Translations under genes and position numbers: made by a program
NCBI RefSeq assembly: GCF_042676605.1
Contig: NZ_JBHTHQ010000022.1
Span: 24,916 to 88,915, forward strand
Source of the DNA: Alloscardovia venturai
GTDB lineage: Bacteria > Actinomycetota > Actinomycetes > Actinomycetales > Bifidobacteriaceae
Direction of reading: 5' to 3'
DNA: 64,000 nucleotides
Shown: piece by piece, positions 51,932 through 61,346 of the stretch
Layout: each line of letters starts with the position of its first letter
How positions within the stretch are numbered: position 1 is the first letter of the stretch
Notes under the pieces: generated by a model
Told to the model about the DNA's origin: nothing
The model's database searches: none
The model's input: only the letters and a program-made list of their open reading frames with translations

Positions 51932-52027
51932 ATTGATTGACATCAAGAAGAGAAACTTGGCGAACTCAGTAGTTTAGTAGTTTCTTTTGCTTGGCGAATT
52001 CAAGGATGAATTTAAGGAGAATTGAAT

Positions 52028-53686
52028 ATGAAGAAGCGTTCTAGTGCCACTGTCGCGCTCGCGGCAAGCTGTGCGGCGGTTCTTGCTATGGCAGGTTGCG
52101 GTGCAAATTCTGGAAATGCTACGAAAACTGCTGATGGTAAACCAATTGTCACTGTCCAGGTCATCAAAGATGCTCGCCTAGGAAAAATGAGTAGCTTAGG
52201 CTGGGTTAAAGACCTTGAAGCTGCGTGCGGATGTAGCATTAAGTGGCAGGAGACTGCGGCATCGTCATGGGACCAGGCAAAGGGAGCACAGCTCGCTTCG
52301 GGAGATGTGGCTGACGTAACTATCGGCGGCTATGGTACAGGCGACATCGCGCAGTATAGCTCTTTGTTTATGGATCTCAATAGCCATCTCAAGGATATGC
52401 CAAATCTTTCGAAAGCTTTCAAAGATGAGCCTTATGGACAGGTGGTGTCCACTCAGGCAGATGGCAAGATTCAAGGTACGCCAAATATTGCTCCTACGCG
52501 TGAGTCTAACTCGTCTAATCACTTATTTATCAACAAGGTATGGCTTGACAAGCTCGGTCTTAAGGTTCCGACCACATGGGATGAGTATGAAGCCGTGCTC
52601 AAAGCATTTAAGACGGGTGATCCTAATGGGAACGGCAAGGCAGACGAAATCCCTCTTGATATGAACAAGCCGGATACTGACGGCTTTGGGTCGTTCCAGA
52701 TGAATATTTTCCTGACATCGCTAGGCATTCCTCTGTCTTCGCATGCAGCAGGTACTGTCGGCATGTATGTTAAGGACGGTAAGGTACATAACTATTTGAC
52801 GGATAACCGCTATAAGCAGACCATTCAGTTCCTTCATAAGTTGTGGAAAGATGGTGTCATTTCCAAGGACGCTTTTACACATGACTGGTCTCAGTACACT
52901 AGCACGGCAAAGGGTGACCAGAAGACTGCCGTTGTAGGTTCATCTGTGATGTGGACTCCGGATGATTTATTTGGCACGGCTTTGGGCAATCAGTACATCA
53001 CGATTCCAACATTGAAGGCTTCTGCAGATCAGAGTGAGAAGACAGTGTGGTCCTTCAACGGTGATGATTTGAAATATCAGGCAAATAAGGCAGTTATCAA
53101 GGCAAAGCCTGCGAACCTAGATGCAACCTTGAAACTCGTTGATGCGTTCTACAGCCCAGATATGTCTATTCAGATGACATACGGCGCATTTGGCACGTGT
53201 GTGAAGAAGAATGGCGATAAGGATTACACTGTCCTTAAGCCAACAGACTCTACTAAGAATGCGGGTGACTGGCAGTTTAGCCATGCTCTTGCAGATGGTG
53301 CGCCGGTCTATCTTTCGCGCGATATGAAAGTCAAGATTGAGTCTGAAGAAACCGGTGTCGGTGAAGTTGATGCTGTCTATAACGATGATTACGCAAATAT
53401 GAATATGAATACAGATGTGCTCTATTCCAACATGCCTGTCACGTCGAAACAGCAGGAAACTTTGACTGCTAATGCTACGGGTCTGACCCAAATCACCATG
53501 TCAAACTTTGCTAAGTGGGTCACAGAAGGTGGCGTGGAGAATGAGTGGGACGCGTATCAGAAGACGCTGAAGGATAACAAGCTCGACGAAGATATCAAGA
53601 TTCAGCAGGACATCTATGACAGTTATAAAGCTCGCATGGATAAGCTTGGCGTAGACTTGAATACTCTTGTCGGCGCACAGCACTAA
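52028..53686 (+). CDS. ABC transporter solute-binding lipoprotein
   Basis: 552-residue family 1 extracellular binding protein, of the LplA type by size and partners. The signal peptide has a basic start (MKKRSS), a hydrophobic stretch and the lipobox LAMAGC (Cys about residue 24), so it is lipid-anchored outside the membrane. I start at ATG 52028, eight bases after AAGGAG, rather than the TTG at 52022. It probably binds isomalto-oligosaccharides released by the neighbouring dextranase. Its permeases (59314-61327) are encoded two genes downstream; no ATPase gene is nearby. Confidence 0.9.
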   Translation: MKKRSSATVALAASCAAVLAMAGCGANSGNATKTADGKPIVTVQVIKDARLGKMSSLGWVKDLEAACGCSIKWQETAASSWDQAKGAQLASGDVADVTIGGYGTGDIAQYSSLFMDLNSHLKDMPNLSKAFKDEPYGQVVSTQADGKIQGTPNIAPTRESNSSNHLFINKVWLDKLGLKVPTTWDEYEAVLKAFKTGDPNGNGKADEIPLDMNKPDTDGFGSFQMNIFLTSLGIPLSSHAAGTVGMYVKDGKVHNYLTDNRYKQTIQFLHKLWKDGVISKDAFTHDWSQYTSTAKGDQKTAVVGSSVMWTPDDLFGTALGNQYITIPTLKASADQSEKTVWSFNGDDLKYQANKAVIKAKPANLDATLKLVDAFYSPDMSIQMTYGAFGTCVKKNGDKDYTVLKPTDSTKNAGDWQFSHALADGAPVYLSRDMKVKIESEETGVGEVDAVYNDDYANMNMNTDVLYSNMPVTSKQQETLTANATGLTQITMSNFAKWVTEGGVENEWDAYQKTLKDNKLDEDIKIQQDIYDSYKARMDKLGVDLNTLVGAQH

Positions 53687-53834
53687 AACATCACATTCTC
53701 GTATATAATCTCTCTGGCACACACGAACCCGATCTGAAGAAATCCATACTTATGGCGCTTTTAGACCGGGTTCTCGTATGCTAGGGCACCTTTTTCATTT
53801 TTGGCTAATAATTTATGGACTAAAGGCTTGACAA

Positions 53835-56800
53835 ATGGCAGTTTTTACAGATACTGATACACGTGACGATGAACGTGCAAAGAAGCGTGGCATCATCATA
53901 CTCATAGCGGCAATCGTTGCTGTCGCTTTTATAGTATGTCTGGCTGTGTGGGGAGTACGTTCTTTGGAGGATTCACACCAGAAAATTGCGGGGGAGTACG
54001 TGGCTGAGCAGTCTCAATCTTCGTCTCATGCACAGTCTGGGAACGGGGGAAGTGAGCAGTCTCGTACGCAGAAATCACAGGGGTCGCGGAAAGCGCAGGA
54101 AAGCGACTCACAAAAAGAGCAGAAAAAAGGTACTTGGAAAAAGTCGCAAAATTCTCGAAAAAAAAGCGCAAAGAAACGTACTTATCGTCATCGGCGTGAT
54201 GGTAGTCAGCGCGGCTCGGGGAAGGTGTCACCTCATCACGACGGCGATACGCATCCGCACGAAGTGAAGGCTGCTGATCCTGTTGTGTGGAATTATGACA
54301 ATCGTGCCATCAAAGATACTAAAAATTCCATAGCCAATGACCAGGTGCGCCAGTCGCCATTCTACTCAGTACAACTTCGCAACACTGATAGCGCTAAGAC
54401 TTTCAACTCCTTTACTTACCTATCTATTCCTCGTGGTGGCTTGGGAAAGCAAGGTTATACGGGTGAAGACGGCGCAGATTTTGCATATGATAATGGTTTC
54501 ACGATGAGTTGGTCGAGCTTTGTGTATTCACACGATGTGTGGGTTAATGTTTCTTTGCAAACCGGTGCAAAAATTTCTCGTGCAAGTGACGTGACTATTC
54601 GTCCTACCTCTTTGCACTTTGCTAAGAAACTTGTCAACGACCATACTGTTGCAATTAAGGTGCCGTTTAGTCAGAACGGGTATCGATTTTCCGTCGAATT
54701 CGCATCTGAGCAGACGAAGGTATATGCCAACGGTGCAACGGGTGCTGTCACTGCGTATAATGTGACTGCTGACAAAGAGAGTAAACTAAATGCCGCCAAG
54801 GACTATATTGAGACGGAACCTCGAAATTCTATGATGGTTTTTGCTCAACCACGTGTTGAGGGCACTGCTGAAGGAGCTGCAACTATTCCTACTGCTCGCG
54901 ATGGCGTTATTCAAGTCATTGAGCCCGGGGAGTTTCCTACTCATCTGCGCAAAGATACAGAAATTATTTATCTGAAAGCAGGCGTGCACTGGATGGGGTC
55001 TCGCCGTCAAGCTGAGCTTGGCCCTCGAGTTCGTTGGGTGTACTTTGAACCAGGCGCATTTATGAAGGGTGCTTTCTACTTCACTGGAAGCCCAACGGTC
55101 ACAAACTATAAGATGACGGGCTATGGTGTACTTTCTACTGAGCAGTATGGTTATGAGACGTCTACGAAGAATAATTTTAAACATCGTCCAGATTCAGATA
55201 GTAACTGTTGGGACTCGTGTGTGAAGCCTATGCGTTTTACCTCTGATGCACAGCAACAAACGCTGGATATCCAAGGTGTAACGGTGAAAGAACCGTCGTA
55301 TCATTCGTTCGTTATGTATGCCTATAAGCCTGCGGATGCGGTCGGTACTGCTGCGGCTGACTCCACATCTGGCTCTACAAGTTCTGTGAGGAAATCTCAC
55401 ACACTGCGACCTGAGGGGAGTGAAGATACGTTTGCGCTTCATGTGCGCAACTATCAGCAGGTTGGCGCATGGTACTGGCAGACTGATGGCTTGGAATTGT
55501 ATACAGGCTCGACGATGAAGAACTCTTTCATTCATTCCAATGATGACGTGATTAAGCTCTATCATTCACATGTTTCCGTAAAAAATACGGTCGTGTGGAA
55601 GAATGAAAATGGTCCGGTATTCCAGTGGGGATGGGTTGGTCGCGATATTGATAATGTAACCGTAGAAAACACAGATATTATTCATTCTCGAATGTACTGG
55701 GGTGGCAATGATAATATGTGTGTCTTTAATTCAGCAGGGGATTTGTGGGGCGGCACTCATCAGGAGAGCCCGTCACCGTCCTGGATGGTGCAAAACATGA
55801 CTATTAGAAATACTCGCGTAGAAGATACTGTCAATTGCGGTATACGAATCACGAGTCTTGGGTCGATGCGAAATGTCACCATCGATGGCTTCTATGTCCA
55901 CGCGTGGACCGATCAACGTGCAGATCTTCAAAGGTCTACTTTCAGCGTGGCAAAGAGCGCGTCAGGAAAGTACGGAAATGTAGGCGATACAGGCAAAGCA
56001 AACGGCTTGAACATCCACAACTATTTTGTCGGTGGACAGGGCGTAAGTTTTGCTGATGAAAACTGGCAGGCAGATCAAATCGGCAAACTCGATTTTGGCA
56101 AAGGTCTTGCGGGCAAATGGTCTCTCAGCTATGATGGTCAAGCTCAAGGTGATAAGCCTCAGCTATCCTTCGATGAATTTAGTGATGGACAGATTGTCTC
56201 TTCGCGTGATATTGAGCTTAAAGGCTCGGCTACTCATGCGCAGAGTGTACAGGTGGATGTCAATGGAAAGACATCAGCTGCGAAAGTCGTGAACGGAAAA
56301 TTTGTGATTTCACTTCATCTTGATAAAGTGACAAATACTGTACGCGTTGTTGCTCAAAGCTCATCGGGCGTAAAGGCGGCAAAGTATCTCACTTTGATAG
56401 CTTACGGCTCTCGAATTGGCGGTATTACAGATCCTCAGGGCGATGACAACGGGCCGGGTTCCTATGTCTACCCTACGAATAGCTCTTTTGCAAAGGGCAA
56501 CTTCGATATGACTCAGTTTGATGCTTACGATGACGGGGATAGTTATAATTTCGTAACATCACTTGCATCACCTGTTTATAATCCGTGGGGTGGTAGGGGC
56601 ATCTCTACTCAGCAAGTTAACATTTATCTGCGCGATGGCAAGGCGAACGACAACGATATCACAGCGTTGCGCCAAGGTACACAAACTTACGTACATGGTA
56701 CGTGGAAGTATGTCGTCGTAGTTGATGGTCGTTACATTCCTGGTGTCTACACTCCTCGTGGGAAAAAGATTGCTGACGTAGAGATTAGCTCAGTAGATAA

Positions 56801-57161
56801 TCGCATTACGGTGAGTGTGCCAAAGTCTGCATTTTCAGGACTTGACGTCGGAAAAGCCAAGTATGAGGTGTCCATGTACTCGTCGTCAGAAGGCAGCGAA
56901 GGTATAGATAATGTGCGTCCGGTGTACTCGCTCTCGTGCTGGAATGGTGAAACTGCGAGCTGTCCTAACTTTATCAAGGAGTATCGCTTTGGTGGTGCGA
57001 AGGGGAATCATAAAGATGATAGTCCGTTTATCACAGATACAACTGCCTCGAATGCTATCGATATCATCTCTGGTGACGTGCAAATGAACGGTACGCAGGC
57101 TCAGATAATGAGTCTTAACCATGATAAAATAGTGGTTCCTTACGTTACATTGCATAAGTAA
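53835..57161 (+). CDS. cell-surface GH49 dextranase
   Basis: 1108-residue glycoside hydrolase family 49 protein; known members are dextranases, isopullulanases and isomaltotrio-dextranases. The catalytic region has WYWQTDGLELYTGSTMKNSF and HSNDDVIKLYHS. Asp551, Asp570 and Asp571 have the same spacing as the catalytic aspartates 376/395/396 of Penicillium dextranase. A membrane helix (about residues 19-43) without a clear cleavage site suggests a signal anchor, followed by a Lys/Arg/Ser-rich stalk (about 60-145). An Ig-like segment (about 790-860) precedes a glucodextranase-type C-terminal module (about 863-1090, DPQGDDNGPGSYVYPTN). It should cut alpha-1,6-glucan outside the cell. Confidence 0.88.
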   Translation: MAVFTDTDTRDDERAKKRGIIILIAAIVAVAFIVCLAVWGVRSLEDSHQKIAGEYVAEQSQSSSHAQSGNGGSEQSRTQKSQGSRKAQESDSQKEQKKGTWKKSQNSRKKSAKKRTYRHRRDGSQRGSGKVSPHHDGDTHPHEVKAADPVVWNYDNRAIKDTKNSIANDQVRQSPFYSVQLRNTDSAKTFNSFTYLSIPRGGLGKQGYTGEDGADFAYDNGFTMSWSSFVYSHDVWVNVSLQTGAKISRASDVTIRPTSLHFAKKLVNDHTVAIKVPFSQNGYRFSVEFASEQTKVYANGATGAVTAYNVTADKESKLNAAKDYIETEPRNSMMVFAQPRVEGTAEGAATIPTARDGVIQVIEPGEFPTHLRKDTEIIYLKAGVHWMGSRRQAELGPRVRWVYFEPGAFMKGAFYFTGSPTVTNYKMTGYGVLSTEQYGYETSTKNNFKHRPDSDSNCWDSCVKPMRFTSDAQQQTLDIQGVTVKEPSYHSFVMYAYKPADAVGTAAADSTSGSTSSVRKSHTLRPEGSEDTFALHVRNYQQVGAWYWQTDGLELYTGSTMKNSFIHSNDDVIKLYHSHVSVKNTVVWKNENGPVFQWGWVGRDIDNVTVENTDIIHSRMYWGGNDNMCVFNSAGDLWGGTHQESPSPSWMVQNMTIRNTRVEDTVNCGIRITSLGSMRNVTIDGFYVHAWTDQRADLQRSTFSVAKSASGKYGNVGDTGKANGLNIHNYFVGGQGVSFADENWQADQIGKLDFGKGLAGKWSLSYDGQAQGDKPQLSFDEFSDGQIVSSRDIELKGSATHAQSVQVDVNGKTSAAKVVNGKFVISLHLDKVTNTVRVVAQSSSGVKAAKYLTLIAYGSRIGGITDPQGDDNGPGSYVYPTNSSFAKGNFDMTQFDAYDDGDSYNFVTSLASPVYNPWGGRGISTQQVNIYLRDGKANDNDITALRQGTQTYVHGTWKYVVVVDGRYIPGVYTPRGKKIADVEISSVDNRITVSVPKSAFSGLDVGKAKYEVSMYSSSEGSEGIDNVRPVYSLSCWNGETASCPNFIKEYRFGGAKGNHKDDSPFITDTTASNAIDIISGDVQMNGTQAQIMSLNHDKIVVPYVTLHK

Positions 57162-57184
57162 TCTCCTATCTCAATCTCCCCAAG

Positions 57185-57244
57185 CTCCTGAATATTACGG
57201 CGTGTGTTATGTGAAAGCAGCACTGTAATATTTGGGAGTTTTTC
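57185..57244 (+). terminator. terminator after the dextranase gene
   Basis: CTCCTGAATATTAC (57185-57198) pairs with GTAATATTTGGGAG (57225-57238), 14 bp with two G-U pairs, followed by TTTTT. The 26-base loop can form a small inner hairpin. Confidence 0.75.
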
Positions 57245-57259
57245 GTAAGTTTTGCGCAA
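57243..57259. promoter_or_regulatory. LacI-type operator
   Basis: TCGTAAGTTTTGCGCAA matches the reverse complement of the 51903 site at 15 or so of 19 aligned positions. It lies about 115 bases upstream of the GH13 promoter, a suitable place for an auxiliary site. Confidence 0.55.
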
Positions 57260-57373
57260 AAATAGTGAGAGTGATGCGATGGTTGATGCAGTAACTAATC
57301 CATGAAGAATCAAAATAGCAATAAATATCAAGAGTTTTCTCTCTAGAAATAACGCAACACGCTATTGAAAAAG

Positions 57374-57402
57374 TTGCGTAAGATTTGCAATGAGATTACT
57401 AT
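57374..57402 (+). promoter_or_regulatory. GH13 operon promoter with overlapping operator
   Basis: TTGCGT (57374-57379), 17-base spacer, TACTAT (57397-57402). The operator-like TTGCGTAAGATTTGCAA (57374-57390) covers the -35 and part of the spacer. Confidence 0.65.
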
Positions 57403-57407
57403 TGTTG

Positions 57408-57423
57408 TCGTAAGGTTTCGCAG
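57408..57423. promoter_or_regulatory. LacI-type operator at the transcription start
   Basis: TCGTAAGGTTTCGCAG lies where the GH13 transcript should begin (about 57409), so the promoter is flanked by two operators. The match to the consensus is weaker than at 51709. Confidence 0.45.
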
Positions 57424-57476
57424 GGGAAACTTTTCATGATCGATGTTTTAGTGACAGAAGACAAAGGGCAGAACTT

Positions 57477-59300
57477 ATGACAACTCCCAACATAGTAAAG
57501 AGTTCGCAAGCTCTCGATGCTTGGTGGTCGGATGCTGTGGTGTATCAGGTGTATCCTCGTTCTTTTCAGGATTCTAATGGTGATGGTATTGGGGATTTGA
57601 GGGGTATTACTTCTCGCCTGTCGTATCTTGCTGGGTTGGGTGTTGATGTGGTGTGGCTCTCTCCTGTGTATCAGTCTCCTCAGGATGATAATGGGTATGA
57701 TATTTCCAACTATCAGGATATCGACCCTATGTTCGGTACTCTCGCTGATATGGATGAGCTGCTTGCTAAAGCTCATGAGCTTGGTATTAAGGTCATCATG
57801 GACTTAGTGGTGAATCATACGTCTGATGAGCATGCGTGGTTTAAAGCATCGCGCGCTTCCAAGACGAGCGACCACGCTGATTGGTATATTTGGGAAGACC
57901 CTAAGACTGGTTTTACGGGCGGTGAGAAGGGTGCTGAACCGAATAACTGGGGTTCGTATTTTGGTGGTTCTGCGTGGCAGTGGGTGCCTGAGCGTGGTCA
58001 GTATTATTTTCATCAGTTTAGTAGGAAGCAGCCTGATTTGAATTGGGAGAATCCTGATATGCGTCGGGCTGTGTTTTCTATGATGAATTGGTGGATGGAC
58101 CGCGGTATTGATGGGTTCCGTATGGATGTTATTTCTTTGATTTCTAAGCTTCATGATGAGAATGGTAAGCTTCGTGGTGTCAACGGTTCCCTTCTTCCTG
58201 AAGAGCCTGCTGGTCCGGATGGGTTTTCGAGTCCTAGCCCGGATTGTTCTGATGGTCCGCGTTTGGATGAATTCCTCTCTGAAATGCGTTGTGAGGTTTT
58301 CGCCGGTCGTGAGGGGTTTTTGACTGTGGGTGAGGCTCCTGGTATTTCGGGGGAGCGTGCCGAGCATATTACAAACCCAAAGAATGGTGAGTTGGACATG
58401 CTTTTCCTTTTCGAACACGTGGGTATCGACCAACGTGGGGTAGGGGGGAAATGGAATGTAACGGATTGGAAACTTTCTGATTTACGTCATAGCTTTGCTA
58501 AATACGAGCATATCGTTGACGATGGTGGCTGGACATCGCTCTTCTTCTGCAATCATGACCAGCCACGCATTGTTTCACGCTGGGGTGACGACTCGACAGA
58601 ACAGTTGCGCACACGTTCTGCAAAAGCTCTAGGGCTTTTGCTCCATATGCATCGGGGTACTCCGTATATTTATCAGGGTGAAGAGCTTGGCATGACGAAT
58701 GCTGACTACACACGTCTTGACCAGTACCAAGATCTCGAATCTATCAATATGTATCATCAGCTCGTTGATGCAAAAGTTTTCACGCATGAGGAGATGATGG
58801 CGGGTATTGCTGCTATGGGGCGCGACAATTCGCGTACTCCTATGCAGTGGGATGATAGTAAGTATGCTGGTTTTGAGTCCGCGGATGCTGCGACTGCCCC
58901 ATGGCTTGAAGTGAACGCTAATAAGGCTACTATCAATGCTCAAGCGCAGATGGCTGATGATAATTCGGTCTTCGCGTTCTATAAGAAGCTTATCGAACTA
59001 CGTCATACAAATGTTACCGTTGCACTCGGCGACTGGAACGCGCTCGATGAAGAGGATGAGCAAGTTTATGCATTTACACGCATATATGAAGACAATGAGC
59101 TACTCGTCATAGTCAATGTCAGCAGTGAAACTGCGCGTATTCCTCAGCAAACCCGTGCGCTCATTGACCTAGTGCGTGAGAAAAATGCGTTAGACGAATC
59201 TCGAATTCTTCTCTCTAACGACGACGCGACCGACTCTGTCCAAGAGCTCGGCACTGGCATACTGCAGCCGTGGACTGCACTGGTCTATGAGATGAAATAA
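57477..59300 (+). CDS. GH13 alpha-glucosidase (oligo-1,6-glucosidase type)
   Basis: 607-residue GH13 enzyme of the oligo-1,6-glucosidase/alpha-glucosidase group, removing glucose from isomalto-oligosaccharides. The N-terminus has VVYQVYPRSFQDSNGDGIGD. Catalytic residues are Asp217 (GFRMDVI), Glu286 (TVGEAP) and Asp361 (FFCNHDQPR). Region I is DLVVNHTSDEH. No signal peptide, so it acts in the cytosol on imported sugar. Codon choice is odd: about 57530-58360 is rich in GGG, GTG and T-ending codons, and the last third resembles neighbouring genes. It heads the unit with two permeases and DUF624. Confidence 0.93.
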   Translation: MTTPNIVKSSQALDAWWSDAVVYQVYPRSFQDSNGDGIGDLRGITSRLSYLAGLGVDVVWLSPVYQSPQDDNGYDISNYQDIDPMFGTLADMDELLAKAHELGIKVIMDLVVNHTSDEHAWFKASRASKTSDHADWYIWEDPKTGFTGGEKGAEPNNWGSYFGGSAWQWVPERGQYYFHQFSRKQPDLNWENPDMRRAVFSMMNWWMDRGIDGFRMDVISLISKLHDENGKLRGVNGSLLPEEPAGPDGFSSPSPDCSDGPRLDEFLSEMRCEVFAGREGFLTVGEAPGISGERAEHITNPKNGELDMLFLFEHVGIDQRGVGGKWNVTDWKLSDLRHSFAKYEHIVDDGGWTSLFFCNHDQPRIVSRWGDDSTEQLRTRSAKALGLLLHMHRGTPYIYQGEELGMTNADYTRLDQYQDLESINMYHQLVDAKVFTHEEMMAGIAAMGRDNSRTPMQWDDSKYAGFESADAATAPWLEVNANKATINAQAQMADDNSVFAFYKKLIELRHTNVTVALGDWNALDEEDEQVYAFTRIYEDNELLVIVNVSSETARIPQQTRALIDLVREKNALDESRILLSNDDATDSVQELGTGILQPWTALVYEMK

Positions 59301-59313
59301 AGGGGGAAATGAT

Positions 59314-60339
59314 ATGGCATATACGACTCGACAATTAAATGCTGAGACAAAAGCCCAATCAAAGAATCAAGCGAAAGCTCTCGCAAAAGCACACAAGAAG
59401 CGCGTAGCTCAGGAAAAAGCAGAGCTGAGAAAGAGAATTGGTCCGTGGTATAAGCGCGTGGCCCGACACTTTAGCTTGTACTGGCAACTTTGGCTGATGG
59501 TAGCTCCTGCGATGCTTTTGGTGATTATTTTCAACTACGTGCCTATGTACGGTATTCAGCTTGCTTTTAGACGTTATGACCCGACGAAGGGTCTTACTGG
59601 CGGCGAATGGGTAGGTTTCGAGTATTTCCAAAAGTTCTTCAACGATGCGCTCTTTACTCGCATCATCGCAAATACTCTACGTATCTCCTTGTGGACACTG
59701 GTTATGGGCTTCTTTGCTCCGATTATCCTCGCTCTGCTCATCAATCAGATCGGCGGAGCAAAGACAAAGAAGTTTGTACAAACGATTACGTATATGCCTC
59801 ACTTCATTTCTACTGTGGTGATGGTCTCTATTCTAAATATCTTCTTAGCTCCTGATTCGGGCATGATCGGGCGTTTATTCCCACATATGAATTTGATGGG
59901 AAGTCAGGCTGCTTTTACGCCTATTTATTGGATAAGTGAAATTTGGCAGCATTGTGGGTGGAACTGCATTATCTATTTGGCAGCGTTAGCTTCTGTAGAT
60001 ACATCGCTTTACGAGGCTGCAAAAATTGATGGCGCGGGCCGTTTACAACTTATCAGATATGTTGATATTCCGGCACTTCTACCTACAGCGGGTATTTTAC
60101 TCATTATGAATATGGGGTCTGTGCTCGGAGTAGGATTTGAAAAAATCTTCTTGATGCAAAATACGCTGAATATTCAAGCATCCGAAGTTATTTCTACCTA
60201 TACATACCGCATCGGTATCTTGTCTACGCAATTCTCGTACTCTACGGCGATTGGTTTGTTTAATTCTTTGGTGAACTTTGTGTTCCTTATCACAGCGAAC
60301 CAAATTGCTAAGAAAGTCTCTAATACGAGCTTGTTCTAA
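59314..60339 (+). CDS. sugar ABC transporter permease, LplB type
   Basis: 341-residue inner-membrane permease of a CUT1-family importer. A Lys/Ala-rich cytoplasmic N-terminus (residues 1-50) precedes six helices, beginning WLMVAPAMLLVIIFNYVPMYGIQLAFRRYDP. The EAA loop that docks the ATPase is EAAKIDGAGRLQLIRYVDIP (about residues 233-252). The resemblance is to LplB/YteP proteins. It begins 14 bases after the GH13 stop with AGGGGGAAA before the ATG. Its likely partners are the next permease, the lipoprotein at 52028 and a shared MsiK-like ATPase encoded elsewhere. Confidence 0.93.
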   Translation: MAYTTRQLNAETKAQSKNQAKALAKAHKKRVAQEKAELRKRIGPWYKRVARHFSLYWQLWLMVAPAMLLVIIFNYVPMYGIQLAFRRYDPTKGLTGGEWVGFEYFQKFFNDALFTRIIANTLRISLWTLVMGFFAPIILALLINQIGGAKTKKFVQTITYMPHFISTVVMVSILNIFLAPDSGMIGRLFPHMNLMGSQAAFTPIYWISEIWQHCGWNCIIYLAALASVDTSLYEAAKIDGAGRLQLIRYVDIPALLPTAGILLIMNMGSVLGVGFEKIFLMQNTLNIQASEVISTYTYRIGILSTQFSYSTAIGLFNSLVNFVFLITANQIAKKVSNTSLF

Positions 60340-60397
60340 ATAATTCAATAATTCTAGGTATATGGAAGAAGTATGGAATAGAAGGTCAGGTTTTAAA

Positions 60398-61327
60398 ATG
60401 ACAACAGCACTTGCTTCAAAAGTAAAGATGAGCTCTCCCAAGCGCAGGGTACAGCACAAAAGCGTGGGGGATTGGACAGTGGATATTGTTATCGCGTTGC
60501 TCCTCATCGTAGTTGTGGCATCGATTATTTATCCATTATGGTTCATCATCATTGCATCTTTCTCAGACCCAACGTTAGTATCGCAAGGAAAAGTAACAAT
60601 CCTGCCGCAAGGTATCAATTTCAAAGGATACGAGAAAATTATCTTCGACGAGCGTATCTGGACGGGGTATAGGAACACCATCATTTACTCTCTAGTAGGT
60701 ACCGCAGTGAACTTGATTGTCACGCTTCCAGCGGCATTTGCTCTCTCGCGTGTGGAATTTAAGCCACGTCGAGTGCTCTTATTCCTCTTTACGTTCACTA
60801 TGTTCTTTGGCGGCGGTTTGATTCCTAGCTATTTGCTGATGAAAGATTTAGGTATCTTGAATACTATGTGGGTTTTCATCCTCCCCGGCGCTTTTAATGT
60901 GTACAACATGATTATTACGCGTTCATTCTTTGAGACTTCAATACCTGAAGAACTGCGTGATGCAGCGCAAGTAGACGGCTTAAGCTACTTCGGTTACTTT
61001 ATGAAGATTGTTCTTCCATTGTCGGGAGCTATCATAGCGGTCATAGGTTTGTACTACTTCGTAGGGCACTGGAACGACTACTTTACTGGTTTGATTTATA
61101 TCCGTGATCTAGACAAGCAACCGTTGCAGAATATTTTGCAAATGATTTTGCTCTCCAATCAGACGCAGCAAGGAGCTGCCTCCATGAGTGCGTTGGAATC
61201 TCAGAACTTTGCTGATCAGATTAAGTTTGGTGTCATCATTGTCTCTACATTGCCATTGCTTATTATTTATCCATTCTTGCAGAAGTACTTTAACAAGGGT
61301 GTAATGATTGGCGCTGTAAAGGGCTAA
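60398..61327 (+). CDS. sugar ABC transporter permease, LplC/YtcP type
   Basis: Second permease of the importer, about 309 residues and six helices. The EAA loop is DAAQVDGLSYFGYFMKIVLP, and VALLLIVVVASIIYPLWFIIIASFSDP-like sequence opens the first helix (LLIVVVASIIYPLWFI). I favour the ATG at 60398, which has AAGGTCAGG upstream; an in-frame ATG at 60362 would add 12 residues but has only a weak site. With the LplB-type protein it forms the membrane channel for the oligosaccharide. Confidence 0.9.
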   Translation: MTTALASKVKMSSPKRRVQHKSVGDWTVDIVIALLLIVVVASIIYPLWFIIIASFSDPTLVSQGKVTILPQGINFKGYEKIIFDERIWTGYRNTIIYSLVGTAVNLIVTLPAAFALSRVEFKPRRVLLFLFTFTMFFGGGLIPSYLLMKDLGILNTMWVFILPGAFNVYNMIITRSFFETSIPEELRDAAQVDGLSYFGYFMKIVLPLSGAIIAVIGLYYFVGHWNDYFTGLIYIRDLDKQPLQNILQMILLSNQTQQGAASMSALESQNFADQIKFGVIIVSTLPLLIIYPFLQKYFNKGVMIGAVKG

Positions 61328-61346
61328 TTTCCTAGAGGGAGCTACC

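Larger units (their letters stand above)
51636..52027. other. 392-bp divergent regulatory region
   Basis: Very AT-rich spacer between the LacI gene and the binding-protein gene. It holds two operators (51709-51727 and 51903-51921), a plus-strand promoter (51903-51931) and a probable minus-strand promoter. On the minus strand TTGCGT within the operator is followed after 17 bases by TATCGT. No coding signal is seen between them. Confidence 0.7.
57162..57476. other. 315-bp spacer, dextranase to GH13
   Basis: No gene. It contains a terminator (57185-57244), three LacI-type operators (57243-57259, 57374-57390 and 57408-57423) and a promoter (57374-57402). The GH13-permease-DUF624 genes thus form a second transcription unit of the same regulon. 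Confidence 0.75.
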
